From Bradyrhizobium sp. CCBAU 051011 (GTDB taxonomy: Bacteria; Pseudomonadota; Alphaproteobacteria; Rhizobiales; Xanthobacteraceae): a stretch of DNA of 64,000 nucleotides. The stretch is taken from the NCBI RefSeq assembly GCF_009930815.1, contig NZ_CP022222.1, positions 4,506,501 through 4,570,500 of the forward strand, read 5' to 3'. The notes under the pieces were generated by a model. It worked only from the letters and a program-made list of their open reading frames with translations. It made no database searches and was not told the DNA's origin. Position 1 is the first letter of the stretch, and each line of letters starts with the position of its first letter. Positions 1 through 7,346 of the stretch are shown here, in pieces. A program made the position numbers and the translations under genes.

Positions 1-104
1 GCTTCCTGGGCGAAGGCCCGCATCGGATTAATGACGTTGGCCGCGATGGCCGCCGACGTCAGCAGCGCGGTGCGGCGATTGATCTCAAGGCGCGTCAAAT
101 CCAT
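1..104 (-). CDS. N-terminus of an exported protein, cut by the left edge
   Basis: Only the first 34 codons are present; the gene continues beyond the left edge. The translated start reads MDLTRLEINRRTALLTSAA, followed by a hydrophobic run and an AFAQ-like cleavage site. The twin arginines ahead of the hydrophobic stretch make this a likely Tat (or Sec) signal peptide, so the mature protein should be periplasmic. Bradyrhizobial solute-binding proteins and redox enzymes often begin this way, but nothing of the mature domain is visible and no family can be assigned. The gene points away from HU and is not part of its transcription unit. Confidence 0.6.
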   Translation of the reverse strand, partial: MDLTRLEINRRTALLTSAAIAANVINPMRAFAQE

Positions 105-452
105 GCGAAGTCTCCGAAGGTGATATTGATGGCGAACCATTAAGGCGCCCGCCTTAGGGGCGATTTTACGATGGAACGCCAACGCGAGTCATTTTCAAAT
201 CAACGCGCAGGGCGGAAAATCCTTCCTGAAAACAAGGTGCTTACCGGCCGATCAGTCTGCGCATTTTGTCCTGCCAGAAGGCAAATCGCGGCTCGCTCCG
301 ATAGAGGTGGAAAGGGGAGAGCAGCCCGGGATTGTCCTGAAACGGGACCTCAGAGTGCGCAGAATCCCCCTAAAAATAGGCTCCGGAGGCTTCCGATGTT
401 AAAAAAACCCGGAAAAATTGGACGAATCACTGCAACTCGACTAGCGAGATAG

Positions 453-480
453 TTGTGCAGATTGTCGAAAGCCCTATTTT
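453..480 (+). promoter_or_regulatory. Possible sigma-70 promoter of the HU gene
   Basis: TTGTGC is followed after 16 bases by TATTTT, about 50 bases upstream of the HU start codon. The rest of the 427-base gap between the truncated gene and HU shows no convincing gene or repeat. The promoter is a visual match only. Confidence 0.3.
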
Positions 481-531
481 CTAGGCGTTTTTCGCCATAT
501 CGTCGCCTGTGCCAGAATCAATGGAGCAACC

Positions 532-831
532 ATGGCCACCCAAATGTCTAAGTCGCAGCTGATCGAGAAGATCGCGACCACCACCGAACTTTCGAAGAAA
601 GAGGTCAAGAACGTGATGGACACGCTCGTTGACGTCGGTCACAAGGAGCTCAAGAAGAACGGGCTATTCCTCGTTCCTGGCTTCGCGAAGTTCGTCGTGG
701 TCAAGAAGCCCGCGACCAAGGCTCGGAAGGGCACCAACCCCTTCACGGGCGAGGAAATGATGTTCAAGGCCAAGCCGGCCCGCAAGATCGTCCGGGCCCG
801 CCCGGTCAAGGCTGCCAAGGACGCGGTCTAA
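532..831 (+). CDS. HU-family DNA-binding protein
   Basis: A 99-residue histone-like protein of the HU/IHF fold, which acts as a dimer to bend and compact nucleoid DNA. The N-terminal helices (SKSQLIEKIATTTELSKK) are followed by the beta-arm signature GTNPFTGEEMMFKAKPARK around residues 67-85, which in HU proteins inserts into the minor groove. The tail is rich in Arg, Lys and Ala and somewhat longer than in the 90-residue enterobacterial HU. A GGAGCAACC ribosome site precedes the ATG; a second in-frame ATG four codons later is possible. The gene is monocistronic and is followed directly by a palindromic repeat that could act as a terminator. Confidence 0.93.
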   Translation: MATQMSKSQLIEKIATTTELSKKEVKNVMDTLVDVGHKELKKNGLFLVPGFAKFVVVKKPATKARKGTNPFTGEEMMFKAKPARKIVRARPVKAAKDAV

Positions 832-837
832 GAATCT

Positions 838-983
838 CTCCCTCTCCCCGTTCTTCACGGGGAGAGGGTTGGGGTGAGGGGCGGCCTCCGCAAACTCTTT
901 GAAAGAGGTGTTCGTGGAGAGTCCCCTCACCCGAAATTCAAGCTGTGCTTGAATTTCGACCTCTCCCCGCAGGCGGGGCGAGG
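838..983. repeat. Palindromic repeat of the CCCTCTCCCC family, copy 1
   Basis: Two nested inverted repeats: CTCTCCCCGTTC/ACGGGGAGAG at the left end and ACCTCTCCCCGC with GCGGGGCGAGG at the right end, with CCCCTCACCC repeated inside. The same arrangement recurs downstream of the S1C protease gene and inside the Liv transporter operon. It could form a strong hairpin and end HU transcription. Confidence 0.8.
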
Positions 984-1019
984 TGATTTGAGTGTGCCGC
1001 GCCCTTCGCGCCAGATGCG

Positions 1020-1799
1020 CTACACCACCGGCGACCGGCCGCCATCGACATTGATGGCGGTGCCGGTGATGAACGATCCCTGCTCGGAGGCGAGGAAGCA
1101 GGCGAGGTTCGCAAATTCCTCCGCCGTGCCGATGCGCCCCAGTGGGGTGCCCTTGGCGAGGTTTTTCGCAAACACCTCGAAATCCGTGTCCGGCGCCTGC
1201 GCCGCGTGCCGCTTCACCCATTGATCGCTCATGATCAGGCCGACCAGCATGGCGTTGACCAGAATGTTGTGCTCGCCGCCTTCGCTTGCCATCACCTTGG
1301 TCAGCGCCATGCCGGCCGCCCGCGATACCGAGGTGGGGGCCGAGGACGCCGCCGGCGCCTTGGCGTAGGTATTGAGCACGTTGATGATGCGGCCCCATTT
1401 GCGCGCCTTCATATCGGGCCAGACCAGCCGGCTGAAACGGATCGCGGCGAATAGTTTGAGGTCGAGGTCTTCCTGCCACGCCTCGTCGGAAATGTTCTCG
1501 AACGCCATCGTCCGCGCCGTGCCCGCATTATTGATCAGGATGTCGACCGGGCCGAGGTCGCCGACAATCTTCTCGTGCGCCTTGGAGATGTCCGACGCCT
1601 TCGAGACATCGCAGACATAGTCGCGCACCGCGAGCCCGTCCTTGGCGAGCAACTCCCGCGCCGCTTTCAGGTCGGCCGCGCCGCGTGCGAGGATCGCAAC
1701 CTTGGCGCCGGAGGCGGCGAATTGCCTTGCGACCGCGAGGCCGATGCCCTTGCTGCCACCGGTAACGACGGCGACTCTGTCCTTGATCGTGACTTGCAT
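1020..1799 (-). CDS. SDR-family protein with a substituted active site
   Basis: A 259-residue classical short-chain dehydrogenase/reductase fold. The cofactor glycine motif TGGSKGIG (13-20), the DV pair near 64-65 and NNAG (90-93) are intact, so NAD(P) binding is likely. The catalytic tetrad is not: aligning by spacing, Asn is Lys115, Ser is Asn143, Tyr is Thr156 and Lys is Arg160 (APTSVSR instead of the usual xYSxSK). The C-terminal NVDGGRSPVV tail is typical. The reading frame is clean, so this looks like a stable paralogue rather than a decaying gene. It may be a binding or regulatory protein, or use other residues for catalysis. It is divergent from the CmcJ-like gene with a 262-base spacer. 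Confidence 0.85.
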   Translation of the reverse strand: MQVTIKDRVAVVTGGSKGIGLAVARQFAASGAKVAILARGAADLKAARELLAKDGLAVRDYVCDVSKASDISKAHEKIVGDLGPVDILINNAGTARTMAFENISDEAWQEDLDLKLFAAIRFSRLVWPDMKARKWGRIINVLNTYAKAPAASSAPTSVSRAAGMALTKVMASEGGEHNILVNAMLVGLIMSDQWVKRHAAQAPDTDFEVFAKNLAKGTPLGRIGTAEEFANLACFLASEQGSFITGTAINVDGGRSPVV

Positions 1800-2061
1800 G
1801 TGGTTCTGCCTGTGAATTGAGCGGGAACTGGTCGAGTGAACTTATTGTTGCCGTGCCTCGTCGCCGCGTCAACGCGCTCTCACATAATGACGAACGCGTG
1901 AGCGCCGGAAATACCGTGCGGTTCAACAGGCATCTTCGAAAAGGATTTTCCCTGTTTGCCGCCGCTCGCAATGGCAAATTTGCTATTTTCGAAAGCGCCT
2001 TGTCGGGTTCGGCGGCCGGTCCAAAATCTAACAGAACAACAATGGAGTCCAGGAGAACACC

Positions 2062-2907
2062 ATGGGCCTGCAGCAAGCCAAACTCGAATCGCTTCCCTTC
2101 GTCACCGCCGAACTGAACTATCTCGCGCCCGTCGTGGGAAAGCCTCGCACCTACGCCTTCGATCCGCCGCCGGGCGAACCCAAATCCACCGCGCTGCCTG
2201 AGCCCCACAACGTTCCGATCTTCGACGCGCGCCTGATCGCCGCAAATCTATCGCTGGACCGCGAAGGCTTTTCGCTGGTCCGCCATCCCACCATCGTCAA
2301 GGACTTCTACGACGATAAGGAAGTGCGAAACGTCTACTATCCCGCCGTCGAAGCCTTCCTGAAGGCGACGCTGAAGGCGGATCGCGTCTTCATCTTCGAC
2401 CACACCGTTCGCAAGCGCGTCGAGGGCGCCGCCGACATCAGAGGCGCCGGGCCGCGCCAGCCGGCCACGCGGGTCCATGTCGACCAGACCGATAAATCAG
2501 GCGCCAACCGCGTTCGCGAACATCTGCCCGAGGAGGCCGACGAGCTTCTGAAGGGACGCGTGCAGGTCATCAATGTCTGGCGGCCGATCCGGGGACCGCT
2601 GCGCGATGCGCCGCTGGCGATGTGCGACGGCCAGACCGTCGAGGCGGGTGATCTCGTCGCTTCCGACCTGATCTATCCGAACCGCAGCGGCGAAACCTAT
2701 TCGGTGAAATACAATCCGAACCATCGCTGGTACTACATTCCGGAAATGCGGACCGACGAGGCGCTGCTGTTGAAGTGCTACGATTCCGCAACCGACGGCC
2801 GCACGCGGTTCGGGCCGCACACCGCCTTCATCGATCCGACCACGCCTGCCGATGCGCCGCCGCGCGAGAGCATCGAGCTGCGGACGCTGGTGTTCCATAG
2901 GAACTGA
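2062..2907 (+). CDS. CmcJ/NvfI-family oxidoreductase (putative hydroxylase/methyltransferase-like)
   Basis: A 281-residue protein resembling the CmcJ/NvfI/AsaB family, members of which take part in cephamycin 7-alpha hydroxylation/methylation and in fungal natural-product oxidation. Visible family features are the RVHVDQT block (His139, Asp141; an HxD pair as in Fe(II)/2-oxoglutarate enzymes), the NVWRPIRGP segment (171-179), and a C-terminal PHTAFIDP block with a further His. The overall length fits the family. In bacteria these proteins are mostly uncharacterised, so the substrate is unknown. The start ATG is preceded by CCAGGAGAACACC, a good ribosome site. It is followed 82 bases later by an MFS transporter on the same strand, possibly co-transcribed. 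Confidence 0.75.
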   Translation: MGLQQAKLESLPFVTAELNYLAPVVGKPRTYAFDPPPGEPKSTALPEPHNVPIFDARLIAANLSLDREGFSLVRHPTIVKDFYDDKEVRNVYYPAVEAFLKATLKADRVFIFDHTVRKRVEGAADIRGAGPRQPATRVHVDQTDKSGANRVREHLPEEADELLKGRVQVINVWRPIRGPLRDAPLAMCDGQTVEAGDLVASDLIYPNRSGETYSVKYNPNHRWYYIPEMRTDEALLLKCYDSATDGRTRFGPHTAFIDPTTPADAPPRESIELRTLVFHRN

Positions 2908-2989
2908 TCGCCGCAAGGTGGGCGGATTCGCGTTCCCACCCCATTGGTGATACCTCGCCCCCCAGACAGTTTTGGGGCGAGACGGGTTC

Positions 2990-4222
2990 ATGGACGGCAA
3001 GGCCGATAGCGCGGATGGCAACTTCCGCGCCCTGATTTTTGCGCTGCTGGCGCTGGCCTGCGGCCACATGCTGTCGACGCTGCTGCGGACCATTCCGGCC
3101 ATCAGCCTCGACGTAATGGCCGCCGATTTCAGAACGCCGCCGCAGACGCTGGCGAGCCTCACCTCGATCTATCATTTCGCCTTCGCGGCCTCGCAGATCC
3201 CGGTCGGCGCCGCGATGGATCGCTTCGGCGTCCGCCCGGTTTCCTTGAGCCTGCTCGTGGGAACCATCATCGGCGCGCTGGCCTCGGGACTGGCGACGGG
3301 GCCGGAGAGCTTTCTGGTTGGCCAGTTCCTGCTCGGCGTCGCCACCTCGGGCATGCTGATGTGCCCGATGACGCTGGCGGCGAAGCAGATGTCGGCGGCG
3401 CGCTTCGGCCTGTGGTCCGGCATCATCCTCTCGATCGGCAATATCGGCATGCTGCTGTCGGCGAGCCCGCTGGCTTTCGTCGTCGAGCATTTTGGCTGGC
3501 GGATGGGATTCTGGATTTCCGCCGGCTTCGGCGCCGCCGTAGCGCTCGCGGTGTTCGCGCTGGTGCCGAAACAACCGGCCGCGCATGCCGATCCATCCTC
3601 GCCGCTGTCGCAAATGGCCGAAGTGCTTCGTATCGGGCTGTCGCGGCCGCTGCGAGGTCTGATCGGGTTGGCGCTGGTCTCGCTGGCGGCCTCGCTGGTG
3701 TTGCGGGGATTGTGGGGTGGGCCATGGCTGATGGAGATCAAGGCGCTCGGCCGCATCGAGGCCGGCAATGCGCTTGGCCTGTTCACGCTGGCGCTGATCG
3801 CCGGCCCCGTGCTGATGGGGATTGTCGATCGCAGCATCGGCCATCGCCGCGAGATGCTCGCCGCCACGCATTCCCTTGCCGCGTTGTTGCTGGCACTGAT
3901 GGCGGCCGGCGCGCCGCATTATCCGCTGTCGGAACTGCTCGGATTGAAGGCCGTGCCGGCGCCAATCGACGGCGTGCTGTTAGTCCTGATCGGCATCGCG
4001 ATATCGACGCAGCCACTGCTGTTCGGCATGACACGGCAAATGGCGGGGGCGCAGAACGCCGGCAAGGCGCTCTCCGCCATCAACCTCGCGTTCTTCCTCG
4101 GCGCAGCGCTGATGCAATCGGCCACCGGCGTGGTGGCGACGATCTTCGGCCTTCCCGCAGTGCTGCTATTCATGGCCGCGACCTTGATCATCGGGACGAT
4201 TGTGTTTTTGATGTACACCTGA
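2990..4222 (+). CDS. MFS transporter, 12 membrane segments
   Basis: A 410-residue major facilitator superfamily permease. The first helix starts at about residue 12 (FRALIFALLALACGHML), and the loop between helices 2 and 3 carries GAAMDRFGVRPV, the usual GxxxDRxGxR signature. About twelve hydrophobic segments follow. The ATG was chosen over an in-frame TTG six codons upstream. The stop is only 19 bases before the aminotransferase start, so it probably belongs to the same operon as the aminotransferase and hydantoinase-type genes and imports (or exports) their substrate. The substrate itself cannot be read from the sequence. Confidence 0.85.
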   Translation: MDGKADSADGNFRALIFALLALACGHMLSTLLRTIPAISLDVMAADFRTPPQTLASLTSIYHFAFAASQIPVGAAMDRFGVRPVSLSLLVGTIIGALASGLATGPESFLVGQFLLGVATSGMLMCPMTLAAKQMSAARFGLWSGIILSIGNIGMLLSASPLAFVVEHFGWRMGFWISAGFGAAVALAVFALVPKQPAAHADPSSPLSQMAEVLRIGLSRPLRGLIGLALVSLAASLVLRGLWGGPWLMEIKALGRIEAGNALGLFTLALIAGPVLMGIVDRSIGHRREMLAATHSLAALLLALMAAGAPHYPLSELLGLKAVPAPIDGVLLVLIGIAISTQPLLFGMTRQMAGAQNAGKALSAINLAFFLGAALMQSATGVVATIFGLPAVLLFMAATLIIGTIVFLMYT

Positions 4223-4241
4223 CCCCTTTGGGAAATGGCAC

Positions 4242-5558
4242 ATGTACCCGGATCCTGACTCGTCATCGCAGAAAATGTACGACCGCGCGCTGGCGAGCCT
4301 GCCCGGCGGCAACACGCGAACGACCGTGTTCATGAAGCCCTATCCGATCTATGCCGCGCGCGGGGAGGGCTGCCGGGTCTGGGATCTCGACGGCAACGTC
4401 TATATCGACTGCATCAACAATTTCACCTCGCAGATTCACGGCCACGCGCATCCCGCGCTGGTGAAGGCGGCGACCGCGCAACTGGCGCTCGGCTCGGCAT
4501 TCGGCCTGCCGACCGCGTCCGAGGTCGATCTCGCTGAACTCTTGGCGTCGCGATTGCCGTCCGTCGATCAGGTGCGGTTTGCCAATTCCGGCACCGAGGC
4601 CGTGATGATGGCGCTGAAGGCGGCGCGCGCGCATACTGGCCGTCCCAAGATCGCCAAATGCGAAGGTGCCTATCACGGCTCCTATGATTACGCCGAGGTG
4701 AGCCTCGATCCGACACCGGAAGCCTGGGGCCGCAACGCGCCGGTCTCGGTCGCCTATGCCAAGGGCACGCCCGACAACGTGTTGGCCGATGTCGTCACCA
4801 TTCCCTTCAACGACACCGAAGCGGCCGTCAGCCTGATCCGCGAGCATGGGCGCGAACTCGCCTGTGTGCTGGTCGATCCCATGCCCAACCGTGCCGGTCT
4901 GGCGCCGGCTGACCGGGCCTATCTGGAGGCGCTGCGCAAAGTGACGCGCGAGGTTGGCGCGCTGCTGATCTTCGACGAAGTCATCACGTTCCGCCTCGGC
5001 TATCGCGGTGCGCAGGGTATCTGGAACATCGACCCAGATCTCACCACGCTGGGAAAGATCATCGGCGGCGGTTTTCCGGTCGGCGCGATCGGCGGCCGCA
5101 GCGATGTCATGGCGGTATTCGATCCGCGCGCAGGCAAGCCGGCGCTGCCGCATGGCGGCACGTTCTCCGCCAATCCGGTGACGATGCGCGCCGGGATCGT
5201 TGCGATGGAACTGCTCGACGAGGCCGCCTTTGCGCGGCTCGATGCGATGGGCGAGGCGGTTCGCTCCGGCATCGACGCCGCATTCAGGCGCCACGGTGTG
5301 CCCGGCGGCACGGTCGGACTCGGCTCCTTGCTCAAGATTCACTTCGCCGACGGGCCAGTCCGCGACTATCGCTCAGCCTACCTGAGCGAGGAGGAGGCGC
5401 GGCGCCAGACAGTATTCTTCCGCGCATTTATCAATCGCGGCGTGCTGTCCGCGGGCAATGGCTTGATGGCGTTGTCGACCCCGATGACGGATGCCGATAT
5501 CCATGCCATCATCGATGCGGCGTCGGGCGCGCTCGAAGAAGTCGCAAGGACGTTGTGA
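4242..5558 (+). CDS. Class III aminotransferase, glutamate-1-semialdehyde aminomutase-like
   Basis: A 438-residue PLP enzyme of fold type I, class III. Visible family marks are SGTEAVMMALKAARAHTGRPKIAKCEGAYHG split around residues 115-145, the DEVITFRLGYRGAQG cofactor Asp block, and TTLGKIIGGGFPVGA with the Lys that forms the Schiff base. It is closer in pattern to the HemL/aminomutase branch than to omega-transaminases, but HemL proper is normally encoded elsewhere as a housekeeping gene; here the catabolic context suggests an amino-group transfer or 1,2-shift on a catabolic intermediate. It sits between an MFS transporter and two hydantoinase/oxoprolinase-family subunits, all on the plus strand. 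Confidence 0.85.
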   Translation: MYPDPDSSSQKMYDRALASLPGGNTRTTVFMKPYPIYAARGEGCRVWDLDGNVYIDCINNFTSQIHGHAHPALVKAATAQLALGSAFGLPTASEVDLAELLASRLPSVDQVRFANSGTEAVMMALKAARAHTGRPKIAKCEGAYHGSYDYAEVSLDPTPEAWGRNAPVSVAYAKGTPDNVLADVVTIPFNDTEAAVSLIREHGRELACVLVDPMPNRAGLAPADRAYLEALRKVTREVGALLIFDEVITFRLGYRGAQGIWNIDPDLTTLGKIIGGGFPVGAIGGRSDVMAVFDPRAGKPALPHGGTFSANPVTMRAGIVAMELLDEAAFARLDAMGEAVRSGIDAAFRRHGVPGGTVGLGSLLKIHFADGPVRDYRSAYLSEEEARRQTVFFRAFINRGVLSAGNGLMALSTPMTDADIHAIIDAASGALEEVARTL

Positions 5559-5568
5559 CCATCAAGCT

Positions 5569-5663
5569 GTGGGATGGGTGGAGCGAAGCGATACCCATCA
5601 TGTGCAGACATCATGCACTGCCCGTGTTAGTGATGGGTTTCGCAAGGGCTCAACCCATCCTAC
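5569..5663. repeat. Palindromic repeat of the GGATGGGT family
   Basis: Imperfect inverted arms GGGATGGGTGGAGCGAAG and CAAGGGCTCAACCCATCC enclose a short unique loop, with ATACCCATCA/TGATGGGTTT as inner arms. It fills the gap between the aminotransferase and the hyuB-like gene. A related composite copy lies near 23.3 kb. Confidence 0.75.
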
Positions 5664-5679
5664 GAATAGACGCCTACGA

Positions 5680-7344
5680 ATGTCCGCCAAGATCGATCCC
5701 ATCACGCGCTCCGTCGTCCAGCACCGTCTCAGTTCGATCGTGAAAGAGATGGGCGAGGCCATGCTTCGCACCTCCTATTCGCAGATCCTCAACTCCAGCC
5801 GCGACTTTTCGTTGGCGATCTGCGACACCAGCGCACGGCTGATCGCGCAGGCGGATCACCTGCCGGTCCATGTCGGCGCGCTGCCCTGGGCGACGCTCGC
5901 GGTCGAGGAACGCTTCAAGGACGTAGCGCAGGGCGACGTCTTCCTGCTCAACGATCCCTATTATGGCGGCAGCCATCTGCCCGATCTCACCGCCTTCGTC
6001 CCGGTCTTCGCCGACGGCAAGCGTCTGCTCTGGACAATCGTGCGCGCGCACCAGAGCGATATCGGCGGCGCCACCCACGGCGCCTATAATCCCGCCGCGA
6101 CCGAGATCTTTCAGGAAGGCCTGCGCGTTCCGCCGATCAAATTGTATGAAGCCGGCAAGCTGCGCGACGATCTGCTTGATCTCCTGGCGCTGAACATTCG
6201 CAACCCCCGCGAATTCCGCGGCGACCTTGCCGCAATGCTGGGCGCGGCGCATCTCGGCGAGCGTCGGCTGTCGCGTTTGTTTTCGGAGTTCGGGGCACCG
6301 GTGGTCGAAGCCGCCGTCGAGGCGATCCTCGATGCAACGGAGCAGCAGACGAGGGCGGTGGTTTCGACGTGGAAGGACGGCGTATTCCACGGCGAGGCAT
6401 TTCTCGATGACGACGGCCATGGCCGCACCGACATCCGCATTGCCGCGAAGGTGACCAAGAAGGGCAGCGACGTCGAGGTCGATCTCTCCGATTCCGATCC
6501 GCAATCCACCAGCTTTGTGAACTCCTCGCACGCCAACATGCAGGCCGCCGTCGCGATGGCGTTCGCCTATCTAATCGACGCCGAGATTCCCAAAAACACC
6601 GGCGCGTTGCGGCCGCTGAAGGTGATCGCAAAGCAGGGCACGGTGGTGTGGGCCGATCCCGGCCGGCCGGTGACGCTGTGCACCAGCCACCCCTCCAATG
6701 AAATCGTCGAGGCGATCGTGAAGGCGCTGTCCGCGTCCTGTCCGGAGCGCGCAATGGCCGGCTGGAGCCGGCGCTTTCGCATCGCGATCCAGGGCGAAGA
6801 TCCGCGCACCGGAAAGAATTTCATCTGGCACCTGTTTCAGGCGCGGCCCGGCGGCGGCGCGTCGTCGGGCGGCGACGGCTGGTCGTCGATCGGCGAGTGG
6901 CACTCGGTTGGCGGGCTCAAATTCGGCAGTCTCGAAGTCGCCGAAGTGCGCTTTCCCCTGCATTTCCGCACCCATGAATTCCGCCCCGGCTCGGGCGGCG
7001 ACGGCCAGCATCGCGGCGGTCTCGGCGTGTCGCTCGATCTGGTGCTGGAGACGGCAAAGCCCGCAAAGGGCAACACCGCCGGCGACGGCGCACGCCACGG
7101 TCCCTGCGGTATGCTCGGCGGCGAGGATGGTAAGCCGCACCAATATCGTCTCTTGTCCGAAGGCCGCGAGCCGCGCGTGTTGCGCACCAAGGAGGTCGGC
7201 ATCGAGTTGCACCCCGGCGATTGCCTTGAGATACGATCCTCCGGCGGCGGCGGCTGGGGGCCGCCCGCCAAGCGATCGGAAGAGGCCCGCCGTCGCGACC
7301 GCGAGCAGGGCATGACCGAAGTCCCGGCGGAGCAGCGTAGCTAA
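5680..7344 (+). CDS. Hydantoinase B/oxoprolinase family subunit
   Basis: A 554-residue protein of the hydantoinase B/5-oxoprolinase C-half family. These enzymes hydrolyse cyclic imides, lactams or, in related acetone/acetophenone carboxylases, carboxylate ketones at the expense of ATP, together with the A subunit. Family blocks visible are GEAMLRTSYSQILNSSRDFS near the N-terminus, FLLNDPYYGGSHLPD, the HQSDIGG metal-binding block, and the Gly-rich RPGSGGDGQHRGGLG and SSGGGGWG segments. The start ATG was picked because homologues begin with ITRSVVQHRL; upstream sequence in the same frame is repeat DNA. It is followed by the A subunit after two bases, indicating translational coupling. Confidence 0.9.
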   Translation: MSAKIDPITRSVVQHRLSSIVKEMGEAMLRTSYSQILNSSRDFSLAICDTSARLIAQADHLPVHVGALPWATLAVEERFKDVAQGDVFLLNDPYYGGSHLPDLTAFVPVFADGKRLLWTIVRAHQSDIGGATHGAYNPAATEIFQEGLRVPPIKLYEAGKLRDDLLDLLALNIRNPREFRGDLAAMLGAAHLGERRLSRLFSEFGAPVVEAAVEAILDATEQQTRAVVSTWKDGVFHGEAFLDDDGHGRTDIRIAAKVTKKGSDVEVDLSDSDPQSTSFVNSSHANMQAAVAMAFAYLIDAEIPKNTGALRPLKVIAKQGTVVWADPGRPVTLCTSHPSNEIVEAIVKALSASCPERAMAGWSRRFRIAIQGEDPRTGKNFIWHLFQARPGGGASSGGDGWSSIGEWHSVGGLKFGSLEVAEVRFPLHFRTHEFRPGSGGDGQHRGGLGVSLDLVLETAKPAKGNTAGDGARHGPCGMLGGEDGKPHQYRLLSEGREPRVLRTKEVGIELHPGDCLEIRSSGGGGWGPPAKRSEEARRRDREQGMTEVPAEQRS

Positions 7345-7346
7345 TC

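Noticed and set aside
171..452. Open frame of 93 codons upstream of HU
   Set aside because: No ribosome site, basic low-complexity composition, no family resemblance, and it overlaps the likely HU promoter.
3361..4335. 324-codon plus-strand frame overlapping the MFS and aminotransferase genes
   Set aside because: Arg/Ala-rich out-of-frame translation; both overlapping genes are well supported.
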